From contig NZ_JMIR01000007.1 in NCBI RefSeq assembly GCF_000714935.1, positions 1 to 64,000 of the forward strand: a stretch of 64,000 nucleotides of DNA, in the 5' to 3' direction. This document shows positions 39,769 to 47,851 of this stretch, piece after piece (within the stretch, counting starts at the first letter, position 1; each line of letters starts with the position of its first letter). The notes under the pieces were generated by a model. The model did not search any database. It was not told the DNA's origin and was given only the letters and a program-made list of their open reading frames with translations. The translations under genes and the position numbers were made by a program. Source of the stretch: Tumebacillus flagellatus (GTDB lineage Bacteria; Bacillota; Bacilli; Tumebacillales; Tumebacillaceae).

Positions 39769-40314
39769 TTATTCGTAGAGCTTCATCGAAAGGTCTTTCG
39801 GCGGTTTGATGTTGCTCGGTTCGGTATCGTAGCTTTCAATGTCAAGCGGTTCAATGCCTTCCTTCGCGCAGTAGTCGTAGTACATTTGCGCGGCAGCCAC
39901 CCAGTCGAGGATGCCAAGTTGGTTGCCGTCGTCGTCGATGAACACGAGGCAGCCGTCCAACATGTTGAAGGTGATGACCGGCACGTTGTTCTCCGGCGGC
40001 GTAAACGGCTTGTGGAAGCTGCCGGCCGGTTCATAAACGACGTCGCCCGGTTTTGCGACCCAGTTGTGACCGACGTAGCTCCACATACCTTGAATGGTGA
40101 AGACCGTTACGGTGCCGTAATGGTGATGGCTCGGCAGGGTGAATTGCGGCGGAGTTTTGAGCATGAGCATGAATTGACCGTTGGTCGGGTTAACCTTCAA
40201 AACTTTGAGATAGCAGTCGTTCACCCACGGAATCCACGGGTATTTCTCAGAGCCGATAAAAACGGTTTCAAACGGCTGCGCTACTTTTCTCTCAACATGA
40301 TGCTTGGTATTCAT
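39769..40314 (-). CDS. Cupin dioxygenase-like protein
   Basis: This 181-residue cupin has the metal-binding pattern LPSHHHYGTVTVFTIQGMWSY (His ligands, about residues 62-64) and GSFHKPFTPPEN (later His). It resembles the 2,4'-dihydroxyacetophenone dioxygenase/acetylacetone-cleaving group of Fe(II) enzymes that cut C-C bonds. Substrate unknown. A plain ribosome site (AAAGGGTG) precedes the ATG. The end of the gene meets a shared terminator. Confidence 0.75.
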   Translation of the reverse strand: MNTKHHVERKVAQPFETVFIGSEKYPWIPWVNDCYLKVLKVNPTNGQFMLMLKTPPQFTLPSHHHYGTVTVFTIQGMWSYVGHNWVAKPGDVVYEPAGSFHKPFTPPENNVPVITFNMLDGCLVFIDDDGNQLGILDWVAAAQMYYDYCAKEGIEPLDIESYDTEPSNIKPPKDLSMKLYE

Positions 40315-40803
40315 TCACAATCACCCTTTCGTATCTGATAACCCCATTGTTGTGCGTATCTTATGAGGACTTTGTCACAATTTGCTACGGGAACGAATTT
40401 CTTCAAACATGTAGAGTCGGACTGTACCCCTTAAGCCCCCCCAGGCTTCGGAAGCAGTTTCTCTTCGACTCCACCTCCCAATTCGCAGAATTGAAGTGTG
40501 ACGTAAATGTTCAGATAGCTAAGTGTAATTAAAAAGCTATCTGTAATTATGTAACCATTTAGCTCGAATTTTGTCAAGATACATAATTTTCGCCAATGGT
40601 TTGATAATCAACTCGTACGCACTTTTACAAAAAATCCACTTCATAGCCCCTGTTTTGAGCGGGATTTCCTTCCTAAACTGTCACAATTCCGGGTTACTTT
40701 CCAAGCAGGATGTTAAGACCGAGTGTCGAACGATTAAGGTATATGCATAAGAGAAAAAGCGCGATGTTCCCGCATGACAGCAAAGCGCCATTGGGAGGAG
40801 CTT
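40315..40803. other. 489-bp gene-free region with repeats
   Basis: No supportable gene lies here, and the stretch is more AT-rich than its flanks. It contains a perfect 9-bp inverted repeat, CAGATAGCT (40512-40520) and AGCTATCTG (40535-40543), and a 10-bp direct repeat TGTCACAATT at 40373-40382 and 40679-40688, near the cupin and thioredoxin ends respectively. These could be operators for the two divergent genes. GGGAGGAG precedes the gene at 40804. Confidence 0.5.
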
Positions 40804-41289
40804 ATGAGCAAACATCTCGAACGCCGTGTACAAAAACAACTGAAACAAGCCCAGGAACAAAAACGCAAAAACCGCCTGCCGTGGATTTTCGGCGCTGTTT
40901 TGGTGGTGATCGCGGTGATCGTGGCGGCTTCGTTTCTATCGGACAGCTTTGACAACACCAAAGCGGCGACGACGAACCTCTACAGCAAAGAGATCACGTT
41001 GCCGCAGTTGGCCGAAAAAGTCAGCGCCAAGGACGATTTTTACGCGTACTACTACCAACCGAGCTGCGAGCATTGCAAAATCGTCTCGCCGTTCTTGATT
41101 CCGCTCGCGGAGAAGATGAACAAAACGATGTTCCCGGTCAACATCGAGGGCAAGCATGACGCGTGGACGCAATACGCGATCCAAGGGACGCCGACTCTGA
41201 TTCACTTCAAGGACGGCAAGGAGGTAGAGCGCATTGACGGTCAACGTGACCCCTCCGTCTACAGCGAATTCTTCGCCAACCCCAAGTAA
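40804..41289 (+). CDS. Membrane-anchored thioredoxin-like protein
   Basis: This 161-residue protein has a Lys/Gln-rich cytoplasmic start, one membrane helix (about 26-46) and a thioredoxin fold outside with active site CEHC (in YYQPSCEHCKIVSPF) and the cis-Pro segment IQGTPTLIHF. It should be a thiol-disulfide oxidoreductase on the outer face of the membrane. The MauE-like gene overlaps its last 56 bases, so the pair is tightly coupled, and MauE may be its electron partner. Confidence 0.8.
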   Translation: MSKHLERRVQKQLKQAQEQKRKNRLPWIFGAVLVVIAVIVAASFLSDSFDNTKAATTNLYSKEITLPQLAEKVSAKDDFYAYYYQPSCEHCKIVSPFLIPLAEKMNKTMFPVNIEGKHDAWTQYAIQGTPTLIHFKDGKEVERIDGQRDPSVYSEFFANPK

Positions 41290-41725
41290 GCGGACTTCCG
41301 GCCGCGGGCCGTGGTTTTGGCTGATGCTGCTGTTGCAACTGGTGCTCGGTGCGGTGTTTCTCTACTCGTCGGTCACGAAGATTGTCGACGTGTATTCGTT
41401 CAGTTTGATTTTGAAATCGTACGACCTGCTGCCGGAAGCGCTGATCAAACCGCTGGCGATTGCGTTGCCGATGGCGGAATTTCTGCTCGGTGCCGCGATC
41501 TTGTTCCGCCCGGCGGCACGCTGGGCGGCGGCGGGCATCGGGCTGATCTCGCTCTTGTTCACCGGCGTGATGATTTCAAAGTGGGGCACGGTCATGCCGT
41601 ACGGATGCGGCTGCTTCGGTCCGACCGAAGCGACGCCCGTCGGGATCGTCGATGTCGGCAAGGACGTGCTGCTCGTGCTCGCGGCGCTCGTCGTCATCAT
41701 CGCTTCTAAGAAGAGCGCGCGTTGA
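41234..41725 (+). CDS. MauE/DoxX-like redox membrane protein
   Basis: This 163-residue protein has four membrane helices and a Cys pair in MPYGCGCFGPTE (about residues 123-129), typical of the MauE family that works with thioredoxin-like partners. The TTG at 41234 is the start because AAGGAGGTAG lies 7 bases upstream, inside the thioredoxin gene; this gives a 56-base overlap in a different frame, unusually long for such a pair. A later GTG at 41246 has no ribosome site. Confidence 0.75.
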   Translation: MTVNVTPPSTANSSPTPSKRTSGRGPWFWLMLLLQLVLGAVFLYSSVTKIVDVYSFSLILKSYDLLPEALIKPLAIALPMAEFLLGAAILFRPAARWAAAGIGLISLLFTGVMISKWGTVMPYGCGCFGPTEATPVGIVDVGKDVLLVLAALVVIIASKKSAR

Positions 41726-41743
41726 AGAGGCTCTTCCGAAACC

Positions 41744-41783
41744 AAAAAGCACTCGTTCGCACAGAGGCGGACGAGTGCTTTTT
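41744..41783. terminator. Bidirectional terminator
   Basis: AAAAAGCACTCGT / ACGAGTGCTTTTT form a perfect 13-bp stem between convergent mauE-like and cotJC genes. Confidence 0.9.
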
Positions 41784-41805
41784 GGGCTGTTGGCTTCTGT
41801 CGGCT

Positions 41806-42375
41806 CTAGAAAACTTTCTTGCGGTCTTGTTCTTCCTTGAGGATTTCCACGCACTCCCGAAAGCGCAGGGAGTGGATGATTTCCCGTTCGCGCAAAAACT
41901 TCAACCCGTCCCTCAGGTCCGGGTCGTCGGTCATGTCGATCAACCATTGATACGTCGCGCGCGCTTTTTCTTCGGCGGCGATGTCTTCGTAGAGGTCGGC
42001 GATCGGGTCGCCCTTGGCTTGAATGTACGTGGCCGTCCACGGCACGCCGGCGGCGTTGTGGTAGAACAGCGCTTTGTCGTGGTCGGCGTAGTGGCCGACC
42101 AATCCCGCTTCTTTCATCTGATGCGGCGTGGCGTCCTTGGTCAATTTGTAGACCATCGTGGCGATCATTTCGAGATGGGCGAATTCTTCCGTGCCGATGT
42201 CGTTGAGCACGCCGATGACTTTGTCCGGCACGGTGTAGCGCTGGTTTAAGTAGCGCAGCGCCGCCGCCAATTCCCCGTCGGCGCCGCCGTATTGCTCGAT
42301 CAGAAATTTCGCCAACCGGGGGTCGCACTTTGAGACGCGCACCGGATATTGCAGTTTTTTCTCATAAATCCACAC
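41806..42375 (-). CDS. cotJC: Spore coat Mn-catalase-like protein CotJC
   Basis: This 189-residue protein has the length of B. subtilis CotJC and follows it closely from memory (VWIYEKKLQYPVRVSKCDPRLAK; EQYGGADGELAAALRYLNQRY; DIGTEEFAHLEMIATMVYKL). It belongs to the manganese catalase family; the Glu/His ligands in GTEEFAHLEM and IAAEEKARATYQWL are present. The start is GTG at 42375 with AGGAGGCG upstream. Mother-cell made, it sits in the inner coat and may remove peroxide. Confidence 0.93.
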   Translation of the reverse strand: MWIYEKKLQYPVRVSKCDPRLAKFLIEQYGGADGELAAALRYLNQRYTVPDKVIGVLNDIGTEEFAHLEMIATMVYKLTKDATPHQMKEAGLVGHYADHDKALFYHNAAGVPWTATYIQAKGDPIADLYEDIAAEEKARATYQWLIDMTDDPDLRDGLKFLREREIIHSLRFRECVEILKEEQDRKKVF

Positions 42376-42397
42376 GTCGGCTTCGCCTCCTCGTTCT

Positions 42398-42667
42398 CTA
42401 CACTTGCCACGGCCACGGCGCTTCTTTCCACGTGTACGGCACGCCCACAGGCGAGTTGCCGAACTGCTGAAGCGGCCCGAATTCCGCGTCAAACTGCGCT
42501 TTGAGCTGCTGTTTTTTGACGGCGAACGCGTTATGTTGTTCGACGGCCGCGAGATCGTCGGGGTGCGTGTTCAAATAGAGAGCGAGTTCGACGAGCACGA
42601 AGTCGACCGCTTGCAGTTCGTGGAGCAGTCGGTAGTAGGATTCGGGGAGTTTGTTGTGCTCGCTCAT
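42398..42667 (-). CDS. cotJB: Spore coat protein CotJB
   Basis: This 89-residue protein matches CotJB: YYRLLHELQAVDFVLVELALYLNTHPDD and the C-terminal YTWKEAPWPWQV. It overlaps cotJA by 4 bp (ATGA), so the three cotJ genes form one operon. CotJB is needed with CotJA and CotJC for a coat layer. Confidence 0.93.
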   Translation of the reverse strand: MSEHNKLPESYYRLLHELQAVDFVLVELALYLNTHPDDLAAVEQHNAFAVKKQQLKAQFDAEFGPLQQFGNSPVGVPYTWKEAPWPWQV

Positions 42668-42891
42668 TTTTTGCTCTCCTCCTCGATTTTGGGACGTCCG
42701 TCATAGTCGTTGTAGTAGACCGGCCAGAGCGTTCCGGCTTTCAGTGCGGTCATCGGATCGAACTGTTGCAGGTTCGGCGGTTGGACTTGCAGATAGAGGT
42801 GTTGCGGCGTTTCGTACACTTTGACTCTCATCGGCGGACAGGGGTCAAACGGGCTGACGTACGGATGCCAAGTCTTGCGGGGCGTGAACAT
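42664..42891 (-). CDS. cotJA: Spore coat-associated protein CotJA
   Basis: This 75-residue Pro-rich protein matches CotJA ([50 protein letters not shown]). It heads cotJABC. GGAGG precedes the ATG. CATATCGT about 30 bases upstream loosely resembles a sigma-E -10 (CATACAnT); sigma-E control is expected for cotJ genes. Confidence 0.93.
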   Translation of the reverse strand: MFTPRKTWHPYVSPFDPCPPMRVKVYETPQHLYLQVQPPNLQQFDPMTALKAGTLWPVYYNDYDGRPKIEEESKK

Positions 42892-42943
42892 GCTGAGTGA
42901 ACACCTCCATTTTTTCTCACGATATGCCCAAAACGGGCTCGAC

Positions 42944-42972
42944 TTGCACGGTTTTTTGGATTATCCTGTATT
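42944..42972 (+). promoter_or_regulatory. greA promoter
   Basis: TTGCAC (42944-42949) is followed after 17 bases by TGTATT (42967-42972), 58 bases before the greA TTG. It is divergent from the cotJ operon. Confidence 0.6.
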
Positions 42973-43030
42973 AGAACTCGTCTCCTGTTACAACATATGG
43001 GGAGCACCATTTTCCAGAGGAGGAACGAAC

Positions 43031-43504
43031 TTGAGCGACAACCCGACTTTTCTGACCCGTGAAGGTCTGGCAAAATTAGAGGAAGAATTGGATTACCTCA
43101 AGAGCAGCAAGCGCAAGGAAGTGGCGGAGCGGATCAAGATCGCCGTTTCCTACGGCGACCTCTCCGAGAACTCGGAGTACGACGCAGCCAAGGATGAGCA
43201 GGCGTTCGTCGAGTCCCGCATCGTGCAATTGGAGAAGATGATGCGCAACGTTCGCATCATCGAGCCGGGCTCCGAAGACCGCTCGTCGGTTTCGATCGGC
43301 TCCACCGTGAAATTGAAAGAAGTGCCGGACGGCGATGTCGAGACCTACCAAATCGTCGGAACCACCGAGTCCGATCCGCTGGAAGGCAAGATCTCCAACG
43401 AATCGCCGCTCGGCGCGTCGCTGATCGGCCGTCAAGTTGGCGATCGCATCAACGTAAACACCCCCGGCGGGCAACTGGAGTTTGAAATCATCGAGATCGG
43501 CTAA
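43031..43504 (+). CDS. greA: Transcription elongation factor GreA
   Basis: This 157-residue protein is GreA: the N-terminal coiled coil ([29 protein letters not shown]), the acidic tip region ([16 protein letters not shown]) and the C-terminal FKBP-like domain ending PGGQLEFEI. It stimulates RNA cleavage by backtracked RNA polymerase. The TTG start at 43031 gives the usual length (158) and has GAGGAGG 8 bases upstream; the longer frame overlaps the promoter. Confidence 0.95.
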   Translation: MSDNPTFLTREGLAKLEEELDYLKSSKRKEVAERIKIAVSYGDLSENSEYDAAKDEQAFVESRIVQLEKMMRNVRIIEPGSEDRSSVSIGSTVKLKEVPDGDVETYQIVGTTESDPLEGKISNESPLGASLIGRQVGDRINVNTPGGQLEFEIIEIG

Positions 43505-43524
43505 ACGTTTGGGAGTGGAAGCGC

Positions 43525-43899
43525 TTGATACGACAAGCAAGACCCGAAGACCGTGCGGCGTTGCAACGTCTCTATGAAGTTGCCAACCCCGGAGCTCCGG
43601 TGCACGTGATTGCGTCGCGCATCGAAGAGATTCTGGAGAGTCCGCATCATTTTTTGCTTTTGCACGAGACGGAGGGACGCGTGGACGGCACGCTTTTTGT
43701 CACGCTCTGTCTTGATCCGATGTTCGGCACCCTGCCGTTTGCCGTTGCCGAGAACGTGGCGCTTGACGCCGGCGAATCGGGCGAGGAGGTACGCCTCAAG
43801 CTGTTTGCGGAGGCGGAGAACATCGCGCGGGAGCATCGCAGCACGAAATTGATGTTGTTTGCCAAGGAAGTCAAAGTGTTGAGAAACGACCTGTCCTGA
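43525..43899 (+). CDS. Short GNAT-like protein
   Basis: This 124-residue protein begins like a GNAT enzyme (MIRQARPEDRAALQRLYEVANP) and has the middle strands (FLLLHETEGRVDGTLFVTL), but ends right after the motif-A helix (STKLMLFAKEVKVLR), lacking the usual C-terminal NxxAxxFYxKxGF segment. It may be a truncated, inactive or specialised form. TTG start with GGGAGTGG upstream. It follows greA by 20 bp. Confidence 0.6.
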   Translation: MIRQARPEDRAALQRLYEVANPGAPVHVIASRIEEILESPHHFLLLHETEGRVDGTLFVTLCLDPMFGTLPFAVAENVALDAGESGEEVRLKLFAEAENIAREHRSTKLMLFAKEVKVLRNDLS

Positions 43900-43922
43900 G
43901 GGAGAGGTCGTTTTTTTTTTTA
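43884..43922 (+). terminator. Terminator of greA operon
   Basis: AAACGACCT / AGGTCGTTT stem followed by ten or more T residues. The left arm lies within the end of the GNAT-like gene. Confidence 0.9.
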
Positions 43923-44006
43923 TTTTTTAGGCTTGGCAACCCGCACAGTCTGAATATCGTGGTAGAAGGTATATGGAACCACAGTTCAGGTAGAGGGAGG
44001 ATGAGA

Positions 44007-44873
44007 ATGCAGAGTTGGAAAAAAGGACTGTTCATTGGACTCTTCTCCTCGCTGCTCTGGGAGCAGCAAAGCGTGCAAGCGGCGATGGGGTTGACGCCGC
44101 CTTCCGTGCAACGCCCGTTCCCGCCGGCCTTGCCCGCTCTTGGTGAACACGCCGACACAACTTTCACGCCCGCCGTCCCGATTTGGGAGCCGCCCAAAGA
44201 GCCGGAGCAGATGGAGAGCGTGACGAACGTGCGGATTTTGCTTCAACAGCTTCATGAGATTCAACAGCAGAAAGCGGAGAGCGAGCCCGCCGAGAACCAG
44301 GCGCAAGCGTTGCCCGCGCTGTCCAGCCGGGGCGGGTTGCTGAAACCGCCGAAGATCGAAACGCCGGAACCCCCGCGCTCCCAGCCGAATCCCGAAACGC
44401 AACCGGCTCTCAAACCGGCCCCTGAAAAAAACGCCCCCTCAAGCAACACGTCGACTCCCGCGTCAAACCCCGCGCCGACGATCAACAACCAGTCGGGCGC
44501 GACGGCGACGGCGGGAGGCAAAATCGCCACCGTGGCGCTGAAGTACCAAGGAACGCCTTATGTGTACGGCGGCACAACGCCGAGCGGCTTTGATTGTTCC
44601 GGATTTATCCAATACGTCTTCCAAGAATGCGGCATCACCTTGTCGCGCACGACGTATGAACAAGTTGGCAGCGGCACTTCCGTCTCGCGTGCCAACTTGC
44701 AGCCGGGCGACCTTGTGTTTTTTTCCTGCGGCGGGAAAGCGACATCGCACGCAGGCATCTATCTCGGCGGCGGCCGGTTCGTTCATGCCGATCAATCCCG
44801 CGGCATCGCCGTCACCGAACTGGACGACAACTACTGGTCCTCGGTGTACCAAACGGGCGTGCGCGTTCGATAG
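44007..44873 (+). CDS. NlpC/P60 cell-wall hydrolase
   Basis: This 288-residue exported protein has a signal peptide (cleavage near QAAMG), a Pro/Gln/Glu-rich linker (about 45-170) and a C-terminal NlpC/P60 domain: YGGTTPSGFDCSGFIQYVFQECG (catalytic Cys), SHAGIYLGGGRFVHAD (His). It should cut gamma-D-Glu-diamino-acid bonds of peptidoglycan. The long low-complexity linker would let it reach through the wall. ATG 44007 is 6 bases after GAGGGAGG. Confidence 0.85.
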   Translation: MQSWKKGLFIGLFSSLLWEQQSVQAAMGLTPPSVQRPFPPALPALGEHADTTFTPAVPIWEPPKEPEQMESVTNVRILLQQLHEIQQQKAESEPAENQAQALPALSSRGGLLKPPKIETPEPPRSQPNPETQPALKPAPEKNAPSSNTSTPASNPAPTINNQSGATATAGGKIATVALKYQGTPYVYGGTTPSGFDCSGFIQYVFQECGITLSRTTYEQVGSGTSVSRANLQPGDLVFFSCGGKATSHAGIYLGGGRFVHADQSRGIAVTELDDNYWSSVYQTGVRVR

Positions 44874-44988
44874 TTTTTTCTAAGTGAGAGGGAAAGCGGC
44901 GTCCGGGCATCATGCTTGGACGCCTTTTGTGTTACAATGGCAACAGAGGAAAAACCGTCTTCACTGCATGAGGAGGACCGCTATATTT

Positions 44989-45573
44989 ATGTTGATTCTT
45001 GTTTTGATCGTCTTGGGATATCTCATCGGCTCCATTCCGTCCGCTCTGATCGTGGGCAAAATCGGTTACGGCGTGGACATCCGCGAGCACGGCAGCGGCA
45101 ATCTCGGCGGAACCAACACGTTTCGGACGCTCGGAAAGAAGGCCGGCATCATCGTTTTGACCGCAGACATCCTCAAGGGCGTGCTGGCCGCGGCGCTTCC
45201 GTACTTGTCGGGCGCGGGCTACGAGTATGCGCTGGTCGCGGGCATTCCGGCCGTCCTCGGGCATTGCTACCCGGTGTTTGCAGGGTTTCGCGGCGGCAAA
45301 GCGGTGGCGACGTCGGCGGGCGTGCTGCTGTTCATCACTCCGATCGGCGTGTTGACGGCGGTTGTCGTGTTTTTGATGACGCTGTATCTTTCGAAGTGGG
45401 TGTCGCTCTCTTCGATTCTCGCAGCCGTTTGGGTACATACGTTTGAGATCATCTGGGGCGGAAAACTCATGTCGTTTGTCACGTTCGCGCTGGTGTTGTT
45501 CATCATCTATGCGCACCGCCAGAATATCGAGCGGATTCTAAACGGCAGCGAACGCAAAGTCACTTGGATTTGA
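44989..45573 (+). CDS. plsY: Acyl-phosphate glycerol-3-phosphate acyltransferase PlsY
   Basis: This 194-residue membrane protein is PlsY: GYLIGSIPSALIVGKI, the Ser/Arg motif IREHGSGNLGGTNTFRTLG, and AVLGHCYPVFAGFRGGKAVATSAGV. It transfers acyl groups from acyl phosphate to glycerol-3-phosphate, first step of phospholipid synthesis. The ATG 44989 is chosen because the family begins near the first helix; GGAGG lies 12 bases upstream. Confidence 0.92.
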   Translation: MLILVLIVLGYLIGSIPSALIVGKIGYGVDIREHGSGNLGGTNTFRTLGKKAGIIVLTADILKGVLAAALPYLSGAGYEYALVAGIPAVLGHCYPVFAGFRGGKAVATSAGVLLFITPIGVLTAVVVFLMTLYLSKWVSLSSILAAVWVHTFEIIWGGKLMSFVTFALVLFIIYAHRQNIERILNGSERKVTWI

Positions 45574-45596
45574 ACGGATTTGAACAGTCGGACATC

Positions 45597-45639
45597 AAAG
45601 TCTCCCGCAGGCCGCTTGGCGTGTAGGGGGACTTTTTTT
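45597..45639 (+). terminator. Terminator of plsY
   Basis: AAAGTCTCCC / GGGGGACTTT (one wobble, long loop) followed by a T-tract. Confidence 0.75.
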
Positions 45640-45674
45640 CTGCTATAATAAGGCAAACAGGAGGGGGTCGTTGC

Positions 45675-45878
45675 ATGTACTTGTATAAATTGGAAGCCAA
45701 GGGCAAGGGATTTCCCGACGCCTTCGTGATCGTACTCGCGGAAGACGAGGAAGGGGCGTTCCAAGCGGCGGACCAACTGTTGCAACGGAACGCGTTGGGC
45801 CTGATCGAAGTGAGCGAGATCGCCATCGTGGAGAAAAAGCGGGCCGAGAAAGCAAACGGCTACGTCTTGGAAAGATAA
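45675..45878 (+). CDS. DUF3906-like small protein
   Basis: This 67-residue protein, MYLYKLEAKGKGFPDAFVIVLAEDEEGAFQAADQLL onwards, looks like the DUF3906 family of Bacillales small proteins (alpha/beta, soluble). Function unknown. GAGGGGG precedes the ATG. It lies 14 bp before pepF, so it is cotranscribed. Confidence 0.65.
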   Translation: MYLYKLEAKGKGFPDAFVIVLAEDEEGAFQAADQLLQRNALGLIEVSEIAIVEKKRAEKANGYVLER

Positions 45879-45892
45879 GGGGGACTGCATCT

Positions 45893-47698
45893 ATGAGCAC
45901 GACAGCCAGCATGAAACGCTCCGAGATCGGCGACGAATTCAAATGGGATTTGGGTTCGATGTACGAGTCGGACGCCCAATGGGAGTCCGATATCAAGAAA
46001 GCGCAAGAACTGTTTCCCAAGATGGAGGCGTTCAAGGGCCGCCTCGGCGAGTCGGCCGACACTCTGCTCCAAGCGCTGGAACTGAACGATGAACTGGAGA
46101 CGATCGTCGGCAACGTCTCGACGTACGCGCACATGCGCTCGCATGAAGACACGGCGAACACGCACTACCAAGGGTTGGCGGACCGCAGCAACTCGTTGGC
46201 CGCGCAAGCAAGCTCCGCGGTGTCGTTCCTCGATCCGGAGATTTTAAGCTTGTCGGAAGAGACTGTGAAGAGCTTTCTCGCGGAGAACGAAGGTCTGCGC
46301 CTCTACGAGATCATGCTCGACCGCATCATGCGCCGCAAAGCGCACGTGTTGAGCGAAGAGCAGGAAGATTTGCTGGCGCGCGCGTCGGAAGTGCTGGATT
46401 CGTCGGGCACGATCTTCTCGATGCTGACCAACGCCGACATGAAGTGGGGACAAGTCGAGGATTCCGAAGGGAACCTGCACGACGTGTCGGAGGGCAACTA
46501 CCGCGTGTTGATGGAGAACAAAGACCGCGTGTTGCGCGAAAACGCATTCAAGCGTCTGTTTGGTACATACGGTGAGTTCCGCAACACGTTGAGCGCGTCG
46601 TACAGCGCCAACGTGAAGAAGGGCGTCTTCTACGCGAAAGCCCGCAACTACAACTCCACGCTGGAGATGGAGTTGGCACCGGACAACGTGTCGGTCGACG
46701 TGTACAACAACCTGATCAAAGCGGTGCGCGACAACCATGACGCGATGCACCGTTACATGGCGCTGCGCAAGAAAGTGTTGAAGCTCGACGAATTGCGCTA
46801 CTTCGACCTGTTCCTGCCGATGGTGGAATCGGTCGACATGAAGATGCCGTATGAGAAAGCGAAAGGCATCTCGCTGGAGGCGCTCGCACCGCTTGGCGAA
46901 GAGTATGTGGAGACCGTGAAGCGGGCGTTCGCCGACAAGTGGATCGACATCTACCCGAACCTCGGCAAGCGCAGCGGCGCGTATTCGTGGGGGACGTACA
47001 CGTCCAACCCGTACATCTTGCTGAACTACACCGACACGCTCGATGACCTGTTCACGCTGGTGCACGAGTTGGGTCACTCCCTGCATTCGTACTACACGCA
47101 TCAAACCCAGCCGTTTACGTACGGCAACTACACGATCTTCGTCGCGGAAGTGGCGTCGACGCTCAACGAGAACTTGCTCTTGGAGAAGCTGCTGGAGGAA
47201 ACCACCGATAAGAACGAGCGTGCCTACCTGCTCAACCACTCGCTGGAACAGTTCCGCGGCACGATGTTCCGTCAGACGATGTTCGCCGAGTTTGAGAAGT
47301 TCGCTCATGAGAAAGTCGAAGCGGGCGAGCCGTTGACCGCCGATCTCATGCGCGATTTCTACGGCCAGTTGAACGCCGACTACTACGGTCCGGAATTGGT
47401 GCTCGACGACGAGTTGAAAAACGAATGGTCGCGCATCCCGCACTTCTACAACGCGTTCTACGTCTACAAGTACGCGACGGGCTTTGCGGCGGCGATGGCG
47501 CTCTCGAAGCAGATCCGCTCCGAAGGGGCTCCGGCGGTCGAGCGCTACCTGAACTTCCTGCGCGGCGGTTCTTCGCAAGACCCGATCGACCTGCTCAAAG
47601 GCGCAGGCGTCGACATGTCTTCCCCGCAGCCGATCGTCGAGGCGCTCAGCGTATTCCGCGAGCGTTTGGAAGAGTTGGAGAAGTTGCTGAACGAGTAG
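45893..47698 (+). CDS. pepF: Oligoendopeptidase F
   Basis: This 601-residue cytosolic zinc metallopeptidase of the M3 family has the active site LVHELGHSLHSYYTH (His391, Glu392, His395) with the downstream Glu in EVASTLNENLL. It is the usual PepF length (about 600). It degrades oligopeptides of roughly 7-17 residues, including internalised signal peptides in some Bacilli. AAGGGGG precedes the ATG. Confidence 0.95.
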   Translation: MSTTASMKRSEIGDEFKWDLGSMYESDAQWESDIKKAQELFPKMEAFKGRLGESADTLLQALELNDELETIVGNVSTYAHMRSHEDTANTHYQGLADRSNSLAAQASSAVSFLDPEILSLSEETVKSFLAENEGLRLYEIMLDRIMRRKAHVLSEEQEDLLARASEVLDSSGTIFSMLTNADMKWGQVEDSEGNLHDVSEGNYRVLMENKDRVLRENAFKRLFGTYGEFRNTLSASYSANVKKGVFYAKARNYNSTLEMELAPDNVSVDVYNNLIKAVRDNHDAMHRYMALRKKVLKLDELRYFDLFLPMVESVDMKMPYEKAKGISLEALAPLGEEYVETVKRAFADKWIDIYPNLGKRSGAYSWGTYTSNPYILLNYTDTLDDLFTLVHELGHSLHSYYTHQTQPFTYGNYTIFVAEVASTLNENLLLEKLLEETTDKNERAYLLNHSLEQFRGTMFRQTMFAEFEKFAHEKVEAGEPLTADLMRDFYGQLNADYYGPELVLDDELKNEWSRIPHFYNAFYVYKYATGFAAAMALSKQIRSEGAPAVERYLNFLRGGSSQDPIDLLKGAGVDMSSPQPIVEALSVFRERLEELEKLLNE

Positions 47699-47719
47699 TT
47701 TTTTGAGGCATGAGCAAAG

Positions 47720-47754
47720 CGCCTGGTTCCCGCGCGGGGGACCGGGCGTTTTTT
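47720..47754 (+). terminator. Terminator of pepF
   Basis: CGCCTGGTTCCC pairs with GGGGGACCGGGCG (wobbles) ahead of seven T residues. Confidence 0.85.
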
Positions 47755-47780
47755 TCTGTCGGCGGGGAGTTTTTGTCTCG

Positions 47781-47797
47781 TTCATGTTCAGTTCATG
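47781..47797 (+). promoter_or_regulatory. 11-bp-spaced direct repeat before envelope operon
   Basis: TTCATG-TTCAG-TTCATG gives two identical hexamers at 11-bp spacing, the footprint of OmpR/PhoP-type response regulators, 9 bases before a TATTCT -10 candidate (47807-47812). The operon encodes its own OmpR-family regulator at 52078, so autoregulation is likely. Confidence 0.5.
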
Positions 47798-47851
47798 AAA
47801 GCTCTCTATTCTGTGAGCATAGAAACACATAGAGGGAGTGAGTGAGGAGAG

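Noticed and set aside
40347-40532. 61-codon plus-strand frame in the 489-bp gap
   Set aside because: TTG start without ribosome site; Cys/Leu-rich content looks random.
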